A model generated the notes under the pieces. The model was given only the letters and a program-made list of their open reading frames with translations, was not told the DNA's origin and did no database searches. The position numbers were made by a program, and so were the translations under genes. Of a DNA stretch of 48,372 nucleotides, positions 14,841 to 22,552 are shown piece by piece; position 1 is the stretch's first letter; every line of letters begins with the position of its first letter. The stretch is taken from the NCBI RefSeq assembly GCF_007827045.1, contig NZ_RPFW01000014.1, forward strand, positions 1-48,372, written 5' to 3'. This DNA comes from Trebonia kvetii (GTDB lineage Bacteria; Actinomycetota; Actinomycetes; Streptosporangiales; Streptosporangiaceae).

Positions 14841-15152
14841 TCAGCGCGGCTTGAGGGTGGTCACCGCGAGCGAGGTCGGGTCGATGGCGTCGCTCATGTG
14901 CACCGTGCCCGCCTTGATGCCCTCGTTCATGGCCGCGAACACCGCGGCGGGATCGACGCTCGTCTCGTAGATCGCGGCGTAGACCGCCTTGGCAGCGGGA
15001 TCGGGCGAGACGACCTTGAACCGGCGCCCGCTGATCACCCCGGGCAGCGCGCTGAACTCGGCCAGGTGAACGTCGTCGTACCAGGAGTTGTACTCGTCTT
15101 CCCGGCCATCGACCGGGCTCGTGTGAACGATCAGGGTGTACTCGTGGCTCAT
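14841..15152 (-). CDS. Small dimeric alpha/beta-barrel protein (EthD/DUF4286-like)
   Basis: A 103-aa protein that opens with YTLIVHTSPVDGREDEYNSW, then YDDVHLAEFSALPGVISGRR. The N-W/Y-x-x-VHL-x-E-x-x-x-x-P-G-x-x-x-x-x-R-F pattern is typical of ferredoxin-like dimeric alpha/beta-barrel proteins of the EthD or DUF4286 type. Some relatives bind or degrade small aromatic compounds; no catalytic residue can be assigned here. It has a strong ribosome site (GAGGAGGT). It is a single-gene unit with its own terminator hairpin, divergent from gnd. Confidence 0.7.
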   Translation of the reverse strand: MSHEYTLIVHTSPVDGREDEYNSWYDDVHLAEFSALPGVISGRRFKVVSPDPAAKAVYAAIYETSVDPAAVFAAMNEGIKAGTVHMSDAIDPTSLAVTTLKPR

Positions 15153-15332
15153 AGTGACCTCCTCGTCAGCTCGCCAGCAGCACTAGCTCAACCCCGCTAG
15201 GGCGCTGGCATCACAGCGCTATCGCTACCCGGAATCCGCGGCCCGCGCAACCCCGCATCCCGGCTTCATGATCGAATGGGTGCGCGCGTTCGGCAACCAC
15301 CATCCCGGCGGGGACAAGGAGACGAGTACGAG

Positions 15333-16769
15333 ATGACCAACCAGGCGGCAGCGCAGATCGGCGTGACGGGACTTGGTGTGATGGGCCGCAACCTGGCCCG
15401 CAACTTCGCCAGGCACGGTTACCCCACGGCGCTGCACAACAGGACGACGGCCAGGACCGACGCGATCATGGCGGAATTCGGCCACGAGGGCACGTTCGTG
15501 CCCTCGCACACCGCGCAGGAGTTCGTCGCCAGCCTGGAGCGGCCGCGCCGCCTGGTCATCATGGTCAACGCGGGCGCGGCGACCGACGCGGTGATCGAAG
15601 AGTTCGCGCCGCTGCTCGAGCCCGGCGACATGATCATCGACGGCGGCAACGCGCACTTCGCGGACACCAGGCGCCGCGAGGCCGCGCTGCGCGAGTCCGG
15701 CCTGCATTTCGTCGGCATGGGCGTGTCGGGCGGCGAGGAGGGCGCGCTGAACGGGCCGTCCATCATGCCCGGCGGCTCCGCGGAGTCCTACGCGGCGCTC
15801 GGCCCGATGCTCGAGACGATCTCCGCGAAGGTGGACGGGGTGCCGTGCGCGACGCACGTCGGGCCCGACGGCGCCGGGCATTTCGTGAAGATGGTGCATA
15901 ACGGCATCGAATACGCCGACATGCAGCTCATCGCCGAGGCCTACGACCTGCTCCGCTACGCCGGCGGGTATTCACCCGCGCAGATCGCAGACATCTTCCG
16001 CACCTGGAATTCCGGCAGGCTCGACTCCTACCTGATCGAGATCACCGCCGAGGTGCTCGCGCACACCGACGCGAAGACCGGGCGCCCCTTCGTCGACGTG
16101 GTGGCCGACGCGGCCGAGCAGAAGGGCACCGGCCGCTGGACCGTGCAGATCGCGCTCGACCTCGGCACGCCGGTCAGCGGCATTGCGGAGGCCGTGTTCG
16201 CCCGGTCGCTGTCCGGGCATGGGGACCTGCGTGCCGCCGCGCGCGACCTCGCCGGGCCGTCGCGTGAGGCGGTGGCCGACCCCGACTCGTTCGCGGACAA
16301 GGTCGAGCAGGCGCTGTACGCGTCGAAGATCGTCTCCTACGCCCAGGGCTGGAACATGATCGCCGCGGGCAGCGAGGAATACGGCTGGGACATCGACCTC
16401 GGGCAGATGGCGGTCATCTGGCGCGGCGGCTGCATCATTCGCGCCAAGTTCCTCGACCGGATCCGCTCCGCGTACGAGAGCAACCCGCAGCTGCCGACGC
16501 TGCTCGCCGACCCGGACTTCGCCGCGGAGGTCACCGCGGCGCAGAACGCGTGGCGGGACGTGGTCGCCACCGCGGTGGGCAGCGGCATTCCCGTGCCCGG
16601 GTTCTCCGCGGCGCTCGCCTACTACGACGCGCTGCGCGCGGACCGGCTGCCGGCGGCGCTCATCCAGGGGCTACGCGACTTCTTCGGCGCGCACACATAC
16701 CGGCGGACCGACGCCGACGGCAGCTACCACACGCTGTGGGCTGAAGACCGCAGCGAAGTCAGTCGCTAG
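15333..16769 (+). CDS. gnd: 6-phosphogluconate dehydrogenase (decarboxylating)
   Basis: A 478-aa enzyme of the long (about 470-480 aa) form. The Rossmann motif IGVTGLGVMGRNLARNFARH binds NADP, IDGGNAHFADTRRR and FVGMGVSGGEEGAL are the substrate-binding signatures, and the catalytic Lys is in GHFVKMVHNGIEYADMQL. The C-terminal domain closes with FFGAHTYRRTD. It converts 6-phosphogluconate to ribulose 5-phosphate and CO2 in the oxidative pentose phosphate pathway. ATG at 15333 has an AAGGAGA site 10 bp upstream; an earlier in-frame start at 15276 is not needed. No zwf or other pathway gene is adjacent. Confidence 0.97.
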   Translation: MTNQAAAQIGVTGLGVMGRNLARNFARHGYPTALHNRTTARTDAIMAEFGHEGTFVPSHTAQEFVASLERPRRLVIMVNAGAATDAVIEEFAPLLEPGDMIIDGGNAHFADTRRREAALRESGLHFVGMGVSGGEEGALNGPSIMPGGSAESYAALGPMLETISAKVDGVPCATHVGPDGAGHFVKMVHNGIEYADMQLIAEAYDLLRYAGGYSPAQIADIFRTWNSGRLDSYLIEITAEVLAHTDAKTGRPFVDVVADAAEQKGTGRWTVQIALDLGTPVSGIAEAVFARSLSGHGDLRAAARDLAGPSREAVADPDSFADKVEQALYASKIVSYAQGWNMIAAGSEEYGWDIDLGQMAVIWRGGCIIRAKFLDRIRSAYESNPQLPTLLADPDFAAEVTAAQNAWRDVVATAVGSGIPVPGFSAALAYYDALRADRLPAALIQGLRDFFGAHTYRRTDADGSYHTLWAEDRSEVSR

Positions 16770-16894
16770 TTGTCGCTAATCCCGGCGGACGGCAGCTCTT
16801 ACCCGGTAGCGAAACAGGCTGTTCACCCCCGACGGACGAGGAAAAGCGGTCGCCTGGCTGTGCACGATGGGGCAGCGAAGGGAGTTGGCCGACT

Positions 16895-17119
16895 ATGAGC
16901 ATTGGCGTAAGCGCTTTCCTCATCATCGCGGGCGCGATCTTGCGGTTCGCCGTCACCTGGTCGCCCGATCACGTCGACCTGCAGGTGATCGGGGTGATCC
17001 TGATGATCGCCGGCGCCGTGGGACTGATCGCGTCGACCGTGGTCCTGGCGATGCGGCGCCGCAACCAGCGCTCCGCAGAGGTCTACGAGGAGCGGCACTA
17101 CATCCAGCCTCCGCCCTGA
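16895..17119 (+). CDS. DUF6458-type small membrane protein
   Basis: A 74-aa protein with two membrane helices: SIGVSAFLIIAGAILRFAV, then VIGVILMIAGAVGLIASTVV. A charged C-terminal tail follows (RRRNQRSAEVYEERHY). The conserved start (M-S/T-I-G, IxxGAILRF) and the I-G-x-I-L-M-x-x-G segment match the DUF6458 family common in actinomycetes; function unknown. A paralogue lies at 41701-42015. Followed directly by three 19-bp repeats. Confidence 0.85.
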   Translation: MSIGVSAFLIIAGAILRFAVTWSPDHVDLQVIGVILMIAGAVGLIASTVVLAMRRRNQRSAEVYEERHYIQPPP

Positions 17120-17122
17120 GGG

Positions 17123-17179
17123 GTGTGCCTGACCTGAGGCTGTGTGCCTGACCTGAGGCTGTGTGCCTGACCTGAGGCT
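17123..17179. repeat. Three perfect 19-bp tandem repeats
   Basis: GTGTGCCTGACCTGAGGCT occurs three times without a break at 17123-17141, 17142-17160 and 17161-17179, starting 4 bases after the DUF6458 stop. Each unit contains GCCT...AGGC and can form a short hairpin, so the array could act as a composite terminator between two convergent genes. A fourth unit is not present. It is a candidate variable-number repeat. Confidence 0.95.
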
Positions 17180-17194
17180 GTATACGGCGCGGAC

Positions 17195-17866
17195 TCAGAA
17201 GACTCCGGCCAGGCCGAGCGCGCCGTTGACGACGAGGGCGAGCCCGGCGATCGCCAGGGCGGCGGCGCCCAGCGCCCTGCCCTGCGCGCGCAGCCAGCCG
17301 TTGATCGCCTTCAGCCTGCCCGTCGTCGCGTCGGGCGCGACGAGGTAGGCGAGCAGCGGCAGCCAGGCGGCCACGGCGCTCAGCGCGATGACGATCAGGA
17401 TTCCGGTGAGGGTCACCAGGACGCCGGTGTTAGCCGTCGCTATCACCTGCACCGCGGCGAGGAAGGTCACCGACGGCGCGAAGAGGATGAGGCCGGCCGC
17501 GAAGGCGGCGCGCGGTGTTGTCTTCTCGACAAGCCGGCCCACCACGCCGCCGCCTGCTGGCTGGTCCGGTTCCGCAGGCTCCGGTCGGCCCCGGTACCTG
17601 ACCACGATCGCCGAGGCGAGCGCGAGCACACCGAGGCCGAGCCGCAGCCCGTAGAGCGGGTTGTGATTGATCGAGAGGTTCAGCCCGACCGCCCGCAGGA
17701 TGAACAGGCTGGCGACGGCCGCCGTGACGGTCATCACGATGGCGCCGACAGTGAAGCTCGTCGCGATGCTGCGCGGGCTTTCCGAGCCGAGGAAGACCGC
17801 CATCACCAGGAGCGTTGTCGGGGAGATGGAGGCCAGGAGGGCGAAGCCCGCCGCCTCGGCGATCAC
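17195..17866 (-). CDS. GAP-family (LysE-like) membrane protein
   Basis: A 223-aa integral membrane protein with about six hydrophobic helices. The opening FALLASISPTTLLVMAVFLG and the later SVTFLAAVQVIATAN are typical of the GAP (Sap, sulfolipid-1-addressing protein; PF11139) family, which shares the LysE exporter fold and in mycobacteria is linked to export of glycolipids. A hydrophilic Pro-rich loop (residues about 93-108) separates the two halves. Substrate unknown. It is convergent with the DUF6458 gene. Confidence 0.8.
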   Translation of the reverse strand: MIAEAAGFALLASISPTTLLVMAVFLGSESPRSIATSFTVGAIVMTVTAAVASLFILRAVGLNLSINHNPLYGLRLGLGVLALASAIVVRYRGRPEPAEPDQPAGGGVVGRLVEKTTPRAAFAAGLILFAPSVTFLAAVQVIATANTGVLVTLTGILIVIALSAVAAWLPLLAYLVAPDATTGRLKAINGWLRAQGRALGAAALAIAGLALVVNGALGLAGVF

Positions 17867-17924
17867 CGCGCCGCCGTCCCTGACGCCACCGCCGACCGGC
17901 GCGAGCGCCGCCGCCAGCCGGAGC

Positions 17925-18416
17925 TTAGTCTTCTGACTCGAAGGCCATCCGCAGCCGCTGCTCCTGCTCGGCCGACAGGTTGGTGCTGATCAGCTCGGCG
18001 TCGGTGGCGGTGAACTCTTCCTTGACCCGGTCGAAGACCGCGTCCGAGCTGAGCAGGAAGAGTGCCGAGGTGCCCGGGGTCACCTTGTCCCTGACCGAGC
18101 GGATGAACGAGTCGCTGATGCCCACGTCGGTCAGCGAGCCCGCCAGCGCCCCGGCCGCGGCGCCGATCGCGAGACCGAGCAGCGGTACGAAGAAGATGAG
18201 GCCGAACAGCATGCCCCAGAAGCCGCCGCCCAGCGCGCCGGCGGCCTTGGTGTCGTGCATCTGACGTGTCTTAGGCTTGTTCTTGCCTGCCTCCCAGCTG
18301 ACCACGGCGGCGTCTTGCACCACGATCAGCTGCTGTTCCTGGAGTGCCTTGAGCCGCTCCAGGGCGTCTTCGGCACCGAAGGGCGTGCCGAACTTCCAGA
18401 CGGTCAGTGAGGCCAT
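17925..18416 (-). CDS. DUF1269-family membrane protein
   Basis: A 163-aa protein. The N-terminus (LTVWKFGTPFGAEDALERLK, then LIVVQDAAVVSWEAGKNKPK) and a Gly-rich hydrophobic middle (GALGGGFWGMLFGLIFFVPL, GAAAGALAGSLTDVGIS) are typical of DUF1269, soluble at the ends with one long glycine-zipper-like membrane hairpin. The C-terminal part has ALFLLSSDAVFDRVKEEF. Function is unknown. ATG 18416 has GGAG close upstream; an upstream in-frame start at 18464 would add 16 unlikely residues. Confidence 0.85.
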   Translation of the reverse strand: MASLTVWKFGTPFGAEDALERLKALQEQQLIVVQDAAVVSWEAGKNKPKTRQMHDTKAAGALGGGFWGMLFGLIFFVPLLGLAIGAAAGALAGSLTDVGISDSFIRSVRDKVTPGTSALFLLSSDAVFDRVKEEFTATDAELISTNLSAEQEQRLRMAFESED

Positions 18417-18488
18417 GTCATCTCCGCTCCGTGGGGTCCGGCGCGCGCCGGATCCAGTCTGCATACGACGCCACCATCGGCCGGCACC

Positions 18489-18515
18489 CCCGCCGCGGGA
18501 ATCACCCGCGGCGGG
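18489..18515 (-). terminator. GC-rich stem-loop terminator after the small paralogue pair
   Basis: CCCGCCGCGGG (18489-18499) pairs perfectly with CCCGCGGCGGG (18505-18515) around a 5-nt loop. It lies 33 bp past the stop of the minus-strand gene at 18549 and ahead of the DUF1269 start. Confidence 0.7.
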
Positions 18516-18548
18516 TGAATTCAGCGTCGGGCGGGGCGCCGTCGACCA

Positions 18549-18770
18549 TTACGCCAGGCCGTCCCCGGCCGTGGGCAGCTGACGGACGTCGACGAGCTCA
18601 AGGCCGAGCGCCTGCACCCTGCCGAGCATCGCGTGCAGGCCGCGCTGGTCCAGGGCGCCGGACAGTACAGTGCTCACCGGCTCCACGTCCATGCCCATGT
18701 CGGAGAAGGCCTCCTGCGCGGCGGGACCAATCGAGCCAACCACTCTGATCTCGTAGTGGTGCGTGCTCAC
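18549..18770 (-). CDS. Small protein, downstream member of a paralogous pair
   Basis: A 73-aa protein: HHYEIRVVGSIGPAAQEAF, a central VSTVLSGALDQRGLHAMLG, and LGLELVDVRQL. It shares with the upstream neighbour the order YEI-x-V-x-G, x-L/E-x-G/D-x-DQ-x-x-LH-x-x-L-x-R, LGL-x-L. The layout suggests a small alpha/beta domain with an LDQ-x-x-LH helix. Its ATG overlaps the stop of the upstream gene (ATGA), so the two are translationally coupled. I do not recognise a function. They lie between a LuxR-type regulator and a DUF1269 gene on the same strand. Confidence 0.75.
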   Translation of the reverse strand: MSTHHYEIRVVGSIGPAAQEAFSDMGMDVEPVSTVLSGALDQRGLHAMLGRVQALGLELVDVRQLPTAGDGLA

Positions 18771-19081
18771 CGGGACTCCTTCCGCCGGTCTCGCGAGGGA
18801 ATCCGGGCGGAACCGTGGATACGCCGGGCCTCGAGCAGGTCAAGCCCGAGCGACCTGATGCGATCGAGCAGACCGTGCAGGGCCGCCTGATCGAACTCGC
18901 CTGCGATGATGGTGACCGCACCGCGAGTCGACACGTCGAGCCCGGCAAGCGCCCGGCCGGCCGCCTCATCGAGCCGGCCAGCCACGCAGATCTCATAGCG
19001 TGGCGGCACAAGACCGTCCTCCGGATTCGTTCCTTGGCTGTTGCCTTCGATCTTGGCAAGCCGAACGCTCCCCCGCGTCAC
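18767..19081 (-). CDS. Small protein, upstream member of a paralogous pair
   Basis: A 104-aa protein. Residues 28-92 (PPRYEICVAGRLDEAAGRAL, VTIIAGEFDQAALHGLLDR, LGLDLLEARRI) align with the 73-aa neighbour; the first 27 residues are an additional hydrophilic extension, and the true start may be an internal codon near PPRYEI. It ends in a basic tail (SRDRRKESR). It starts 22 bp downstream of the LuxR-type regulator gene on the same strand. The pairing of two tandem paralogues suggests a heterodimer, which is inference only. Confidence 0.7.
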   Translation of the reverse strand: MTRGSVRLAKIEGNSQGTNPEDGLVPPRYEICVAGRLDEAAGRALAGLDVSTRGAVTIIAGEFDQAALHGLLDRIRSLGLDLLEARRIHGSARIPSRDRRKESR

Positions 19082-19103
19082 TCGCAGCGGGTGAAGAACG
19101 AAT

Positions 19104-21689
19104 TCAGATGAGCTCGAGTTCGCGTGCCCGCAGCACCGCTTCCCTGCGGCGGCTGGCGGGGAGCTTGCGGTAGATGGCGGCGAGGTGGGTCTTGACCGTG
19201 TTCACCGACAGGCACAGCTCGTCGGCGATCTCCACCGTCGACATCGTGGTGGCGAGCAGGCGAAGCACGGTCAGCTCCCGCTGGGTGAGCGGATCCGGCA
19301 GCTCGCGCGGTATCCGCTGGGCCGGGACGGCCGCCAGGGCGTCGTCCGCCATGGCGACGGGCCACTGCGCCCCGACGTCGGGATGGCGCGCGAGCAGCGC
19401 GGTGAAGGTGTCCCCCGCCTTGAGGAACGGCAGGATGATCTCGCCGCGGCCCACGTCGAGGGCGCGGATCAGGATCTCGAGCGCGCGCCCCTCGTCCCCC
19501 GCCAGCTGCGCGATCTGCGCGTCGCAGAGCATCGCGTCGAGCAGGGCGAGGCGTCCGGTCTGGGCGCTCGGCGAGGTCAGCACGCTGCGAACGCAGTCAC
19601 GGGCGCCGCGGGCGTCGTTCGACGCGAGGCTTGCCCGTGCCGCCGCCGGGGAGGTGAGTACGGCGAACTCGGTGCCACGGTAGGCGTCGAGCCGCGCGAG
19701 CGCCGAGCGTGGCCTGCCGCTCGCGGTGTCCAGGTCGGCGAGCAGGATGTCACGGTGCGCGCGCAGCACCGGCGGCAGCACGCGCTCGGCCTGCTGATGC
19801 AGGACCGCCCGCGCCTCATCCTCGCGGCGATGCGCGAACAGGCCCCCGGCCAGCACGAGTGCGAATGCCGCCTCCAGGGCGGGATCGGCGCCGACCGCAC
19901 CGGGCAGCGCGATCCGCTGCGTGGCCGTCTCTCCGCCGCCGAGGTCGCCCGCGACCAAGGCGCGCACCCCGGTCGCGAGGTCGAGCAGCGGCGGTACGCC
20001 GAGGCCCCGGCCCTTGCGCAGCGCGTGCGCGGCCTGCACCCCGGTCTCGGCCCGGTTGGTCCGCGCCCAGAAGCTGTCGACAAAGGCCGTCATGCTGAGC
20101 ACCTCGAGCTCGAGCACGTCGGGGCCGTCCCGGCGAACCTCGGCGAGCGCCTGGTCGAGCAGCGCACCGACGTCCTCGTGCCTGCCGTGCCAGAAATGCG
20201 TGGCGGCCTGAGTGAGCAGCACCGCAGCGCGCAGGCCTTGGATGTGCCGCGGCCCGCTCTGCGGGGCGTCGAGTATCCGGGCCGCCGCGGCATCCACGGC
20301 AGCGACGTCGCAGGCTTTCTGACCGAGGATGAGTTCCGCCAGGTCGCAGCTGACAAGCAGTTCCTGGTCCGCGACCTGATGCGCGGACCGCCAGGCACGC
20401 AGCCGGTCAAGTTCCGCCGCCGCTCCCTCCGGCGGCACCGAGACCGACTCGGCGGCGAAGGCGGCGACGGACGGCTCGGCCGACTCCGACGCCGGGATCA
20501 GCTCGCGCAGCCGCAGCCCGGACATGTCCTGCCGGTGCGCGAACGCATAGCCAAGCCCGCCCCTGGCGAACAGGCTGGCCACCCGCGTCCGGTCCCCGGC
20601 CTGCACCGCCCAGTAGACGGCCGACCCGAGGTCGCCCTCGGCCTCGAACCAGGCGGCCGCCCGCTCCTTGAGCAGCCGCACGTCGCTCCCCTCGCGGCGC
20701 TGCAGCAGGTAGCGGAGGATCTCGCGGAACATCTGGTGGTAGCGGTAGCGGGTCTGCGTCGGGTCGAGCGGGAAGACAAAGGCGTTGTCGCGCGCCAGGC
20801 CGGTGAGCATCTCGCCGCAGCCGGCCAGGCCGGTGACGGCGTCCGCGAGCGGCCCGGTCACCTCGTCGAGGAAGCTCGTCTCTATCAGCAGCCGCCGGTG
20901 GTCTTCCGGCAGCCGCTGCACCACCTCGTCGACCAGGTACTCGCCGATGCTGCCCGCGTCGAGCGCGAGCTGGACCACGAAGTCGGCGGGGCGCTCGGTG
21001 CCCTGCATCCGCATCGCGGACAGGCGCACCCCCGCGGCCCACCCCTCGGTGCGCGCCACCAGCAAGTCGAAATCCGGCTCGGGGATCGCCACCCCGTGCA
21101 CGGCGAGCACCTTGCCGATCTCCTCATGCGTCATGGCCAGGTCGGCCGCCCGCAGCTCGGCGAGCTGGCCGGCCAGCCGGTAGCGATGCAAGGGCAGTAG
21201 CGGGTCGCTGCGCGCCGCGAGCACCAGGCGCAGTCCGGGATTCCAGCCCTTGACGAACCGGTCGAGGCCGTCGAGCACGTCGGGGTGGGTGAGCACGTGA
21301 GCATCGTCGATGACCACGACCAGCGGGTCCGTCTCGTCGGTCACCTGGCTGAACAGCATGCGCACCGGGTCGAACGCGGAATCGGCCGCAGGCTCGAACG
21401 CCTGGCCACGGTCTTGCTCGTCGCCGGCCGGCAGCGCGGACTCAAGCAGGCGCCAGAAGCGCTCAGGCTCGGCGTCGGCCCGTCGCGGCGTGACCCAGGT
21501 GACCCGGCCCTTCAGGTTCTTCACCCACTCGGCGAGCAGCACTGTCTTGCCGGCACCGGGGCCGGCGCACAGCAGCGTGATGGGCGCGTCGGCCGCGCGG
21601 TCGAGGGCGGCTAGCAGCCGGGGGCGGGGAACATGCCTCGGCGGGAGAGGCGGCACGGTAGCGAATTGATAACTGACCGTAGTCGTCAT
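19104..21689 (-). CDS. LuxR-family (LAL/MalT-like) STAND ATPase regulator
   Basis: An 861-aa regulator. The N-terminal NTPase has Walker A GPGAGKT in ITLLCAGPGAGKTVLLAEWV and Walker B VVVIDDAH. A long alpha-helical, TPR-like region (about residues 350-760) follows. The C-terminal LuxR helix-turn-helix reads LTQRELTVLRLLATTMSTVE, then ADELCLSVNTVKTHLAAIYR. Size and layout match MalT-type large ATP-binding LuxR regulators, which switch on genes when an inducer relieves self-inhibition. The two small genes downstream on the same strand are candidate targets or partners. Confidence 0.93.
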   Translation of the reverse strand: MTTTVSYQFATVPPLPPRHVPRPRLLAALDRAADAPITLLCAGPGAGKTVLLAEWVKNLKGRVTWVTPRRADAEPERFWRLLESALPAGDEQDRGQAFEPAADSAFDPVRMLFSQVTDETDPLVVVIDDAHVLTHPDVLDGLDRFVKGWNPGLRLVLAARSDPLLPLHRYRLAGQLAELRAADLAMTHEEIGKVLAVHGVAIPEPDFDLLVARTEGWAAGVRLSAMRMQGTERPADFVVQLALDAGSIGEYLVDEVVQRLPEDHRRLLIETSFLDEVTGPLADAVTGLAGCGEMLTGLARDNAFVFPLDPTQTRYRYHQMFREILRYLLQRREGSDVRLLKERAAAWFEAEGDLGSAVYWAVQAGDRTRVASLFARGGLGYAFAHRQDMSGLRLRELIPASESAEPSVAAFAAESVSVPPEGAAAELDRLRAWRSAHQVADQELLVSCDLAELILGQKACDVAAVDAAAARILDAPQSGPRHIQGLRAAVLLTQAATHFWHGRHEDVGALLDQALAEVRRDGPDVLELEVLSMTAFVDSFWARTNRAETGVQAAHALRKGRGLGVPPLLDLATGVRALVAGDLGGGETATQRIALPGAVGADPALEAAFALVLAGGLFAHRREDEARAVLHQQAERVLPPVLRAHRDILLADLDTASGRPRSALARLDAYRGTEFAVLTSPAAARASLASNDARGARDCVRSVLTSPSAQTGRLALLDAMLCDAQIAQLAGDEGRALEILIRALDVGRGEIILPFLKAGDTFTALLARHPDVGAQWPVAMADDALAAVPAQRIPRELPDPLTQRELTVLRLLATTMSTVEIADELCLSVNTVKTHLAAIYRKLPASRRREAVLRARELELI

Positions 21690-21877
21690 TTCGCGCGCTC
21701 CCCCTTCCCCGCGCCCCCGCAGCGCACCGGCTGCGTCTTATTAAGTCACTGACCGTCACTGTAACTCTTGCTTCAGGAGAGGCTTAAGTGACCCCGTCCG
21801 CCGCCAAACCGGGCCCCCCGAACCGGTGCTCCAGCAGCTTTACTCCCCGTTAGGGTTCCCCGTTTCCCGCCAATCCA

Positions 21878-21909
21878 CGCCGATCACCCCGCCAGGGTGA
21901 GGATCGGCG
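21878..21909. promoter_or_regulatory. Inverted repeat between the LuxR and DUF7144-like genes
   Basis: CGCCGATC (21878-21885) and GATCGGCG (21902-21909) form a perfect 8-bp stem around a 16-nt centre that itself holds CCC...GGG. It lies in the 280-bp divergent region, 188 bp upstream of the LuxR gene and 60 bp upstream of the other gene. Could be an operator or an upstream terminator; no further evidence. Confidence 0.3.
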
Positions 21910-21969
21910 CGAGCGAAGCTGATTACGCTCAGTGTCGACGTAGACCCAATTCGTGGAGGGATACTGCCC

Positions 21970-22503
21970 ATGAGCAGCGCCCAGGATCAACCGCCAAGGG
22001 AGGTCAGGGCAGGCGCCCAGGAGGCTTCGCGGCCGCAGGAATCCGCGGGCATGCAGGAGTCGGCACGGGCGTCGGTGCCGCGTCCCGCTCCGCACTACGA
22101 GGGCCGGCCGGCACACGCCGCCGAGCCGAGCCCCGCGCAGAAGGGGGTGACGTTCGCCGCTGCCGTGCTCCTGATGGTTGCCGGAGTCTTCAACTTCTTC
22201 GAGGGGCTCGCCGCGGTCATCAGGGGCTCGTTCTTCGTCGTGCTGCCCAACTACGCCTACAACATCTCGGTGACCGGCTGGGGATGGTTCCACCTCATCC
22301 TCGGCGTGGTCGCTTTCCTCACCGGCTGCTACCTGTTCGTCGACTCGCCGATCGCCCGGGTGGTCGGTGTCATCATCGCCTCGGTCAGCGCGATCGTGAA
22401 CTTCCTGTACATCCCGTATTACCCGGTCTGGTCGGTCGTCCTCATCGCGATCGACGCGGTGGTCATCTGGGCGCTGGCCAGCCCGCGGCGCGGCTGGAAC
22501 TGA
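21970..22503 (+). CDS. DUF7144-like four-helix membrane protein
   Basis: A 177-aa protein. The first 55 residues are hydrophilic and disordered-looking (Gln, Glu, Pro and Ala rich). Four hydrophobic helices follow: GVTFAAAVLLMVAGVFNFFE, the WGWFHLILGVVAFLTG segment, VVGVIIASVSAIVNFLYIPY and VLIAIDAVVIWALA. The motif FFEGLAAVIRG and the GWGWFHLILG-x-V segment are what I recall for the DUF7144 family of actinomycete membrane proteins; role unknown. GGAGGG upstream supports the ATG. The sulfatase gene starts 49 bp after the stop on the same strand. Confidence 0.75.
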   Translation: MSSAQDQPPREVRAGAQEASRPQESAGMQESARASVPRPAPHYEGRPAHAAEPSPAQKGVTFAAAVLLMVAGVFNFFEGLAAVIRGSFFVVLPNYAYNISVTGWGWFHLILGVVAFLTGCYLFVDSPIARVVGVIIASVSAIVNFLYIPYYPVWSVVLIAIDAVVIWALASPRRGWN

Positions 22504-22552
22504 CGAGCCTGGCCGCCCAATCTGGAGCTGCCGACAACCGCTGAGGAGCGAG

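Noticed and set aside
17123..17179. Tandem repeats considered as a CRISPR array
   Set aside because: The 19-bp units are contiguous with no spacers and only three copies; no cas gene is present.
19185..21200. A 671-codon open frame on the plus strand opposite the LuxR regulator
   Set aside because: It is the mirror of a GC-rich gene with clear Walker and helix-turn-helix motifs on the minus strand. Its own sequence is low-complexity Arg/Gly/His/Ala without motifs.
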